Origin: Bacteroidota bacterium
GTDB taxonomy: Bacteria; Bacteroidota; Bacteroidia; Sphingobacteriales; Sphingobacteriaceae
Direction: 5' to 3'
Length of the DNA: 55,313 nt
NCBI GenBank assembly: GCA_013286235.1
Contig: JABDGE010000015.1
Span: 1-55,313, forward strand
Shown: piece after piece, positions 16,801 through 23,446 of the stretch
How positions within the stretch are numbered: position 1 is the stretch's first letter
Layout: the number at the start of each line of letters is the position of its first letter
Notes under the pieces: model-generated
Databases searched by the model: none
The model's input: only the letters and a program-made list of their open reading frames with translations
Told to the model about the DNA's origin: nothing
Position numbers and translations under genes: made by a program

Positions 16801-18801
16801 ATGACCAGACCGATCACCACATTTGCAATGCTTTTATTGATTGCATTTCAAACTAATGCGCAAACCTCCGCTACAAGTCAAACCACCCAGCCTTACGGCG
16901 CGGTCAGCGTCGAGGATCTCGAAATGAAACAATGTGATTTTCAGAAAGATGCTAATGCGGAAGTGTTATTCAAAAAAGGCGATCTTTATTTTGACATTAG
17001 CCCAAGGACGGTGTCGATCATCGAAGAAGTTCACAAACGAATAAAGATTTTTAACGACAACGGCAAAAATACTGCCGACATCACTATTCCTTACCTCGCC
17101 TTTTTCGGCAACGAAAGCCTGGAGTATATCACAGGCTTGCAGGCAGAAACGATCAACCTGGTTGACGGAAAGCCCCAGATTACCAAACTTGACAAAAAGC
17201 TTATTTATACCAAACGCATTGACAAAGACCGAAGCGAGATAACTTTTACAATGCCGGATGTAAGGCCCGGCTGTATTATAGAATATAAATACAAATGGAC
17301 CGCCAACGATTTCCGGGATTTTCCTGACTGGTATTTCCAGGAAAAGATTCCGGTGCGCTATAACGAACTGAACACTGCAGTCCCTGACATTTTTTATTAC
17401 CGGGCAATGTCACATGTGGACCAGGCCTATGTAAAGGATACGCGAAGCCAGGATGGACGGAGTCTTGGTGATGGACAAGACAGTTACCCATATATCGTGG
17501 CTAACGAAGGTCGTGCTTTGGCAAATGTACATTCATTGCCTGAGGAACCCTACATGTCGTCGTTTCACGATAATGTACAGGCCATTCGTTTCCAACTCAT
17601 TTCCATCAGGCCCATCGGCGGGTTTTCACAAACTGGCGTCGACTCATGGGCCAAAGTAGGCGGGGAGTTGATTGATGAAGACGATTTTGGCGGTCAGCTT
17701 AAGAAGAAATTGAGCGGAGAGGAAGTGATAATTGCTAAGGCGAATGCGATTAAAAACGAAGATGAAAAAATTGCTTACATTTTTAACGAGGTAAAAAACG
17801 CCATGAAATGGGACGGAGAAGACGATTGGGAAGTTTATGACGGCACTCCCCATGCATGGGATACCAAAACCGGAAATTCAGCTGAGGTAAATCTGATTTT
17901 GTATCACCTCCTAAAGCAGTCTGGTGTAGATGCTTACCCGATGGTAGTAAGTACACGGGAACACGGCAAAGTCGATCCATTTTATACATCAGTCACTCAA
18001 TTTAACCGGGCGGTAGTTTATGTACAGGTGGATACCGCGAAAACCTACGTATTGGACGCGACAGGAAAATATAATTTGTATAATGAGATCCCCGACGAGC
18101 TGCTCAACTCAACCGGTCTCTACATAGATAAGCAAAAAAAAATTTACGACATTGTAAAATTAAAAAAAGAAATCCCGGTAAGGGAAACGGTCCTGATAAA
18201 TGCCGAGATACAGGCATCGGGCAAACTTGCCGGAACTGCCCAAATAAGTAACACCAGCTATAACCGTATCAGCGCAGTCAGTGAGTACAAAACCGACGGC
18301 GAAAAGAAATACATAGATAATTTGCGGGGTGACGATAACGGTTTGAAAATAAATTCACTGAAAATGGATAATATGGAATCTGATACCCTGCCGCTCGTTC
18401 AAAATATCGATTTCAACCTGGATCTGGCCGGATCCGACGGAACATATATTTATTTAAGCCCGAATTTATTTGCGCCGTTCAAGACAAACCCCTTTTTAAG
18501 TGAAGAAAGACTATCGGATGTGGATTTTGGTTATCCGCGCACTTACTCGATAAACGGAGTGTACAAAATACCTGCCGGTTATAAAACAGATGCCTTGCCC
18601 AAAAATGTTAATATGGTTATGCCCGACAAAAGTTTTGCTTTTAAAAGAATGGTTATGGAGCAGGAGGGCTCGATTATAGTAAGATATGTAATAAATTTCA
18701 GTGTGGCTGAATATTCAAAAGATTATTACCCTAACCTTCACGAATTTTTTAAGAAGATGAATGAGATGCTGGCGGAACAAATTGTTTTAAAAAAATCCTG
18801 A
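16801..18801 (+). CDS. DUF3857 protein with Cys-less transglutaminase-like domain, copy 2
   Basis: 666 aa with signal peptide ending at about residue 20 (LLIAFQTNA). DUF3857 blocks: HKRIKIFNDNGKNTADIT and FTMPDVRPGCIIEYKYKW. In the transglutaminase-like region the Cys position reads DTKTGNSAEVNLILYHLLKQ, so it is Ser instead of Cys, followed by YPMVVSTREHGKVDP and YVLDATGKYNLYNEIP. It is 11 bp upstream of the third paralogue and 81 bp after the first. It probably binds rather than cleaves or crosslinks its target (inference from the lost nucleophile). Confidence 0.88.
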   Translation: MTRPITTFAMLLLIAFQTNAQTSATSQTTQPYGAVSVEDLEMKQCDFQKDANAEVLFKKGDLYFDISPRTVSIIEEVHKRIKIFNDNGKNTADITIPYLAFFGNESLEYITGLQAETINLVDGKPQITKLDKKLIYTKRIDKDRSEITFTMPDVRPGCIIEYKYKWTANDFRDFPDWYFQEKIPVRYNELNTAVPDIFYYRAMSHVDQAYVKDTRSQDGRSLGDGQDSYPYIVANEGRALANVHSLPEEPYMSSFHDNVQAIRFQLISIRPIGGFSQTGVDSWAKVGGELIDEDDFGGQLKKKLSGEEVIIAKANAIKNEDEKIAYIFNEVKNAMKWDGEDDWEVYDGTPHAWDTKTGNSAEVNLILYHLLKQSGVDAYPMVVSTREHGKVDPFYTSVTQFNRAVVYVQVDTAKTYVLDATGKYNLYNEIPDELLNSTGLYIDKQKKIYDIVKLKKEIPVRETVLINAEIQASGKLAGTAQISNTSYNRISAVSEYKTDGEKKYIDNLRGDDNGLKINSLKMDNMESDTLPLVQNIDFNLDLAGSDGTYIYLSPNLFAPFKTNPFLSEERLSDVDFGYPRTYSINGVYKIPAGYKTDALPKNVNMVMPDKSFAFKRMVMEQEGSIIVRYVINFSVAEYSKDYYPNLHEFFKKMNEMLAEQIVLKKS

Positions 18802-18811
18802 AATAGTACAG

Positions 18812-20749
18812 ATGAAGCATATTTTGAAAGCCTCTTTTTCTTCCGCGGCAATTATTCTTTTGCTGGCAATTAATGTTTACAGTCAGGAAGTGGAAATATC
18901 GAAGGAGCTGTATAGTTCGGCGGGTATTCCTGATTCATTGAAGGAAAATGCAAACTCAGTCGTACGATTCCGCGCGATAGAAAACGACGTAAAGGGGCCC
19001 GGCAAAAATGAATATAAGGTTCACCAGCTTGTGACTGTATTAAATGAAAAAGCCGATGGCGAGGCCGCCATTTCTTTACCTTATAATAAAAAGTTCGGTA
19101 GCGTAAGTGCTTTCGAGATGAAAGTTTACGATGCTGACGGTAAATTATTAAAAAAATATCATAAAGGGGACTTGTATGATCATGCAGCCGAAAGTGAAGA
19201 GACCATCGTTTCCGACGACAGGGTATTGGAGCTTGGCCATACAGTAGTGAATTATCCCTCAACAGTTGAGCTAACTTACGAAACCGACCAATCAAGCTTG
19301 ATGGGCTTGGGCGAGTGGGAGATAGAAGAAAAGGAACAAAGCGTTCAAAACTCCTATTATACGCTTTCGATACCAAATGATCTTACCTTCCGTTACCTGG
19401 ACAAAAACACCAACGTTTCACCACAAAAAACTGTTTCTGGAAGTACAATAAATTATTCCTGGCAGGTGCATAATCTGAAGGCAATTAAGCCAGAAGAAGG
19501 TTCAATGGATTGGCGCGTTTTGCCTTCTGTAACTCTGATGGCTAACCAATTTGAGTATTATGGCCAGCCCGGGGATGCCAGCACGTGGCAAAACTTCGGG
19601 AAATGGTTTCAAGCGTTGAAATCTGACGTAGGTTCATTAACACCGCAGAGGGAAGCGGAGATCAGGAAAATGACCGACACCTGCAAAACTGATAAAGACA
19701 AAGTTAGGTTTTTGTACCACTATTTGCAGGAAAATATGCGCTACGTCAATATTCAGCTCGGAATCGGCGGCCTGAAGCCGTTACCAGCTACATTTGTTGA
19801 TGAAAAGAAATATGGTGATTGTAAAGCGCTCTCGAATTATATGTGCGCCATGTTAAAGGCCGTGGGGATCAAGTCATATTATGCGATAATTAATGCTGGC
19901 GAAAACGAGGAACCCGCAAACCCATTGTTTCCTGAACACAATTTTGACCACATCATCCTATGTGTGCCTTTTAAAACAGATACCACATGGCTGGAGTGCA
20001 CCAGCAGTACCATGCCGTTTGGCAGACTGGGCGCATTTACCGAAAACCGGAATGCTTTGATAATTACTGAAGACGGTGGTAAGTTGGTGAACACGCCCAG
20101 GAGCAAAGCCTCAGATAACCAATTCATTTCGGACGCCCATTTGACGCTGGATGAGGACGGCGGCGCCAAAGCACAAGTTAGAATTACGAGTATGGGTGAA
20201 GTGCGGGATCTTTTTACTGACGGGCTGCCACAACTAAGCGCTGATAAGCAAAAGCAGGTGTTGCTGCGGTCAATGGACATCAAACAACCCGCCGCGTTCA
20301 ACTACGAATCGGGCAGCGACGCAAACGGTGTAAAGAACGCTGATTTGATTCTCGATTTTGATAAGTTCTGTGATATTAAAGCAGGGGATAAGATCTTTTA
20401 CCGCCCGTATGTATTAAACTTTTGGGACGAGACCGTACCTGTGCTCGAAAAAAGAAAAAGCGATTACTACTTTGAGTACCCGTTTCAAGGGGTAGCCACC
20501 ACCACAATCGACCTACCTGCAGGCTTCGAGGTTGAAACATTGCCGGTAAATCAAAGTCTGAAATTCACGTATGGCGATTATGAGATCAAATACAGTTACG
20601 ATGCCGCTAAAAACCAGGTAATTAGTATTGCGAAGTTTAATTTGAACAACCAGGTAATCCCCGCTTCCAAATACACCGAATTGCAGGAATACCTTGACGC
20701 CGTTGCCAAAGCCCAAAATAAAAAACTGGTAATACGCCGTAAGGCGTAA
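18812..20749 (+). CDS. DUF3857 / transglutaminase-like protein with intact Cys
   Basis: 645 aa, signal peptide MKHILKASFSSAAIILLLAI. The DUF3857 domain shows YPSTVELTYETDQS in place of the RAGSVLE block. The transglutaminase core keeps the catalytic set: KKYGDCKALSNYMCAMLKAV with Cys, EHNFDHIILCVPF with His, and LECTSSTMPFG where the Asp position is Glu-Cys. So this member may be an active papain-like peptidase or transglutaminase, unlike the two genes upstream. It starts 10 bp after gene 2 and ends 10 bp before the aat start, so the whole set may be one transcript. Confidence 0.9.
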   Translation: MKHILKASFSSAAIILLLAINVYSQEVEISKELYSSAGIPDSLKENANSVVRFRAIENDVKGPGKNEYKVHQLVTVLNEKADGEAAISLPYNKKFGSVSAFEMKVYDADGKLLKKYHKGDLYDHAAESEETIVSDDRVLELGHTVVNYPSTVELTYETDQSSLMGLGEWEIEEKEQSVQNSYYTLSIPNDLTFRYLDKNTNVSPQKTVSGSTINYSWQVHNLKAIKPEEGSMDWRVLPSVTLMANQFEYYGQPGDASTWQNFGKWFQALKSDVGSLTPQREAEIRKMTDTCKTDKDKVRFLYHYLQENMRYVNIQLGIGGLKPLPATFVDEKKYGDCKALSNYMCAMLKAVGIKSYYAIINAGENEEPANPLFPEHNFDHIILCVPFKTDTTWLECTSSTMPFGRLGAFTENRNALIITEDGGKLVNTPRSKASDNQFISDAHLTLDEDGGAKAQVRITSMGEVRDLFTDGLPQLSADKQKQVLLRSMDIKQPAAFNYESGSDANGVKNADLILDFDKFCDIKAGDKIFYRPYVLNFWDETVPVLEKRKSDYYFEYPFQGVATTTIDLPAGFEVETLPVNQSLKFTYGDYEIKYSYDAAKNQVISIAKFNLNNQVIPASKYTELQEYLDAVAKAQNKKLVIRRKA

Positions 20750-20759
20750 CTTCGCGTTG

Positions 20760-21404
20760 ATGATCTTCAGACTTGATGAGCGTTTGATTTTCCCCGATCC
20801 CGCATTAGCGGAGGACGATGGTTTACTTGCTGTGCGCGGCGACCTTTCCGTCGAACGCTTAATGCTTGCCTATCAAAACGGCATATTTCCCTGGTACAGC
20901 GATGAAACGCCCATTTTATGGTACGCGCCTCACGAACGGTTTGTGCTTTTTCCGCAGGAATTGGTGGTATCCAAATCCCTGCGCCGGGTATTAAGATCGG
21001 ATGCATTCAGGGTAACTGTGAATACATGCTTCGAAAGAGTTATCGCTGCCTGTTCAGCCATTCCGCGTCCCGGGCAGGACGGCACCTGGATCATCCCTGA
21101 TATGATCGCTGCTTATATCGAATTGCATAGGCAGGGCTACGCCCATTCCATTGAGGTTTGGCAAAATAACGAGCTTGTCGGTGGCCTGTACGGCGTGGCA
21201 GTGGGAAGGGTATTTTGCGGCGAAAGCATGTTCAGTTTGGTGAGCAACGCCTCAAAAGCAGCACTCGTTCATTTGTGCGGGATGGACTATTTGCTGATCG
21301 ACTGCCAGGTTTACACCACTCATCTTGCCTCCATGGGTGCAAGGATGATTAGCAGGGAACATTATCTGAAAGTATTGAACGGCAATGGTATCTTTGGGGA
21401 ATAG
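20760..21404 (+). CDS. aat: leucyl/phenylalanyl-tRNA-protein transferase
   Basis: Transfers Leu or Phe from its tRNA to N-terminal Arg or Lys of proteins, creating a degron for ClpS/ClpAP in the N-end rule pathway; cytoplasmic. Blocks seen: FPDPALAEDDGLLAVRGDLS, YQNGIFPWYSDETPILWYAP, TWIIPDMIAAYIELHRQG, HSIEVWQNNELVGGLYGVAV, GRVFCGESMFS and LIDCQVYTTHLASMGA. A TTG precedes the ATG by one codon; ATG 20760 is preferred. At 214 aa the length is normal. It lies 10 bp after a DUF3857 gene and 27 bp before ruvC. Confidence 0.96.
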   Translation: MIFRLDERLIFPDPALAEDDGLLAVRGDLSVERLMLAYQNGIFPWYSDETPILWYAPHERFVLFPQELVVSKSLRRVLRSDAFRVTVNTCFERVIAACSAIPRPGQDGTWIIPDMIAAYIELHRQGYAHSIEVWQNNELVGGLYGVAVGRVFCGESMFSLVSNASKAALVHLCGMDYLLIDCQVYTTHLASMGARMISREHYLKVLNGNGIFGE

Positions 21405-21431
21405 TTGGCCGCTGAAGATTCGTAAGTTACG

Positions 21432-22046
21432 ATGGACGATGCTGCCGCCGCAAATATGGATATCGTTAAAAAGGAAAGAATAATATTGGGCATCGACCCT
21501 GGCACGGCGGTGATGGGTTACGGCCTGATAAAGGAATGCGGGTCAAAAATTGAACTGATAAGCCTGGGAGTAGTAAAATTGGACAAGATTGACGACCACA
21601 TGCTGAAACTGCAGCGGATATTCGAAAAAACGCAGGCCCTGATCGACAATTACAAACCCGACTGCATGGCCATCGAAGCCCCGTTTTACGGCAAAAATAT
21701 CCAGGTGATGCTGAAATTAGGCCGGGCGCAGGGTGTAGCAATGGCTGCCGGCTTAACCCGCAACATCGACATAACCGAATATGCCCCGCGTAAAATAAAA
21801 CAAGCCATTACAGGGAATGGAAATGCCGGCAAGGAGCAAGTAGCCGCTATGCTGCAAAGCCTCTTAAAATTTAGCGAGACGCCCGACTTTTTAGATGCGA
21901 CCGATGGCCTGGCTGTTGCGGTATGCCATTCGTTTCAACGCTCGCCGGCGGGTAAAAGCGGCAGCAAAAAGACCTATTCGGGATGGGATACCTTTGCAAA
22001 GGATAATGCCGGGCGGGTAGCGGGGCTGGTTAAAAATAAAAAGTAG
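21432..22046 (+). CDS. ruvC: crossover junction endodeoxyribonuclease RuvC
   Basis: Resolves Holliday junctions in recombinational repair together with RuvAB. Catalytic acidic residues are visible: ILGIDPGTAVMGYG (first Asp), MAIEAPFYGKN (Glu), and DATDGLAVAVCH (Asp pair). The C-terminal tail of about 30 residues after this block is longer than in E. coli RuvC and is basic (SGSKKTYSG, KNKK). An alternative ATG 8 codons in (21456, MDIVKKERI) would give a more typical N-terminus. It is in the same direction and close to aat. Convergent with the HIT gene (33 bp gap). Confidence 0.95.
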   Translation: MDDAAAANMDIVKKERIILGIDPGTAVMGYGLIKECGSKIELISLGVVKLDKIDDHMLKLQRIFEKTQALIDNYKPDCMAIEAPFYGKNIQVMLKLGRAQGVAMAAGLTRNIDITEYAPRKIKQAITGNGNAGKEQVAAMLQSLLKFSETPDFLDATDGLAVAVCHSFQRSPAGKSGSKKTYSGWDTFAKDNAGRVAGLVKNKK

Positions 22047-22079
22047 GTCGGTCTTGAACGTCACCGCCGTACACCAAAA

Positions 22080-22469
22080 TCAAAATTCCATTCTTATTTT
22101 TTCGGCTGTTTCTTTGAGTTGCTCAGGTGTAAAGCTCAGCTTGGGCCGCGCAAAATTCAGGTCATCAACCCGGTTCATTGGGATTAAATGGATATGGGCA
22201 TGGGGCACCTCCAGCCCGATCACAGCAACTCCGATCCTTTTGCAGGGTATAGCTTTTCTCATCGCCGTAGCCACAATCTTAGCAAATAGCTGCAAGCCAG
22301 TGTATAATTCGTCGTCCAGGTCGAACAGGTAGTCAACCTCTTTTTTAGGGATAACAAGTACATGCCCTTCGGCAAGCGGATTGATATCCAGGAATGCCAG
22401 GTAGTCGATGCTCTCGGCTACCACATATGCCGGTATTTCTCCGGCAACTATTTTTGAGAAGATGGTCAT
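22080..22469 (-). CDS. HIT family (histidine triad) protein
   Basis: Nucleotide-binding hydrolase of the HINT/HIT family, acting on nucleoside phosphoramidates or related AMP conjugates. The triad motif HAHIHLIP is at the C-terminal third, with the N-terminal block IFSKIVAGEIPAYVVAE and LVIPKKEVDYLFDLDDE as in HinT-type proteins. At 129 aa the length is normal. The next gene upstream in the same direction is greA, with a 127-bp gap filled by a 16-bp inverted repeat. Confidence 0.95.
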   Translation of the reverse strand: MTIFSKIVAGEIPAYVVAESIDYLAFLDINPLAEGHVLVIPKKEVDYLFDLDDELYTGLQLFAKIVATAMRKAIPCKRIGVAVIGLEVPHAHIHLIPMNRVDDLNFARPKLSFTPEQLKETAEKIRMEF

Positions 22470-22487
22470 GGGTTGGTTTATTTGTGC

Positions 22488-22591
22488 GTGGTTGATTGGG
22501 TTGGTTGAGTCGGTGAATAAGATGATTAGTTTACCAGTATTTCAAACAAATCAACCCTCCCGATAGCTATCGGGACAACCCAATCAACCAC
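22488..22591. repeat. 16-bp perfect inverted repeat with word arms (element ii)
   Basis: GTGGTTGATTGGGTTG (22488-22503) and CAACCCAATCAACCAC (22576-22591) are perfect reverse complements; the arms continue with GGTTGA and TCAACC inside. The palindrome TCCCGATAGCTATCGGGA sits directly against the right arm (22558-22575). The arms are built of 7-base-like words. The element lies between greA and the HIT gene, both leftward. Confidence 0.85.
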
Positions 22592-22596
22592 TTAAC

Positions 22597-23070
22597 TCAA
22601 CGCGAAATTTCCAATATTTCGAATTCAATCTTACCAGCGGGCACAGTTATCTCGGTTTTTTCGCCAACCTTTTTGCCCAATAAACCTTTGGCAATTGGGG
22701 AACTAACCGATATTTTACCCGATTTGAAGTCGGCTTCAGTCTCTGACACAAGCTGGTAGCTCATCACGGTGCCGTTTTTTACGTTTTTTATCTTCACCTT
22801 CGATAGCGCCAGAACTTTCGACAGGTCGAGTTTTGATTCATCCAGTAAACGGGCGCTGGCTACCACTTCCTGTAACTGCGAAATTTTAGCTTCGTGCAGG
22901 CCCTGTGCTTCTTTTGCAGCATCGTATTCGGCGTTTTCCGACAGATCGCCTTTATCACGCGCTTCCGCTATCGCTTTCGAAATATTGGAACGTCCGGTTG
23001 TTTTTAAGTATTGTAATTCTTCCTTTAACTTTTCCAAACCTTCTTTGGTGTAGTATGCTACATCTGCCAT
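22597..23070 (-). CDS. greA: transcription elongation factor GreA
   Basis: Rescues backtracked RNA polymerase by stimulating transcript cleavage through the secondary channel. The N-terminal coiled coil is seen (YTKEGLEKLKEELQYLK, then RSNISKAIAEARDKGDLSEN with the acidic tip residues, and EYDAAKEAQGLHEAKISQL). The C-terminal FKBP-like domain has ISVSSPIAKGLLGKKVGE. The frame opens at 23079, but the ATG at 23070 (MADVAYYTKEG) fits the family; this gives 157 aa. Upstream lie two terminator-like hairpins and a promoter with TTTG and TATCTTCG boxes 21 bp apart. Confidence 0.96.
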   Translation of the reverse strand: MADVAYYTKEGLEKLKEELQYLKTTGRSNISKAIAEARDKGDLSENAEYDAAKEAQGLHEAKISQLQEVVASARLLDESKLDLSKVLALSKVKIKNVKNGTVMSYQLVSETEADFKSGKISVSSPIAKGLLGKKVGEKTEITVPAGKIEFEILEISR

Positions 23071-23114
23071 AACGCACAAATTTTAATATTAATAATTCAG
23101 ATCAATTGGTTGCC

Positions 23115-23147
23115 AAAAAAAACCGCCCTCCTGTTGCAAGAAGGACG
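23115..23147 (-). terminator. terminator-like hairpin 2 in the greA leader
   Basis: On the minus strand CGTCCTTCT pairs with AGGAGGGCG (9 bp, some G-U) around a TGCAAC loop and is followed by G and eight T. It has the look of an intrinsic terminator but lies upstream of greA, about 45 bp before its start. Confidence 0.65.
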
Positions 23148-23155
23148 TACGTTTA

Positions 23156-23199
23156 TAAAAAACAAACAAGACTACACCGGGCCGGCCTGCATAGTCTTG
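23156..23199 (-). terminator. terminator-like hairpin 1 in the greA leader
   Basis: On the minus strand CAAGACTA and TAGTCTTG form a perfect 8-bp stem around a GC-rich loop, followed by TTTGTTTTTT. Inside the loop an ATG opens a 6-codon frame (MQAGPV). It lies between the predicted greA promoter and hairpin 2. Confidence 0.65.
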
Positions 23200-23213
23200 C
23201 TTTTTGGGTATAA

Positions 23214-23246
23214 CGAAGATAAGATTTTTATATTTTAAAATCCAAA
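23214..23246 (-). promoter_or_regulatory. predicted greA leader promoter (TTTG / TATCTTCG)
   Basis: On the minus strand TTTG (23246-23243) and TATCTTCG (23221-23214) are 21 bp apart, close to the Bacteroidota consensus. Transcription would begin a few bases before hairpin 1, so both hairpins would be in the transcript. Confidence 0.5.
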
Positions 23247-23271
23247 TTTTTCTTCGTCCACACCACCCCCC

Positions 23272-23342
23272 GTACTGCAACTGCTACTGCCATTGCTACT
23301 GCCCCCATCATTCTCTTGGTTCTTGGTTCCTGGCTCTTGATT
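23272..23342. repeat. one-direction array of 7-base words (array A)
   Basis: Words such as CTGCTACTGC, CATTGCTACTGC and CTCTTGG, TTCTTGG, TTCCTGG, CTCTTGA follow one another. It shares words and order with the longer array at 43127-43357. Like that array, it lies in the spacer between divergent genes. Confidence 0.7.
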
Positions 23343-23446
23343 CGCATATGTAACAATGCTATGATTTTTAAATATTTGACCTCAAAAAATGAACATTTGT
23401 AGTTGATTAATGTAACTATTCGTATCGAAGACATTTTTAACAACTA

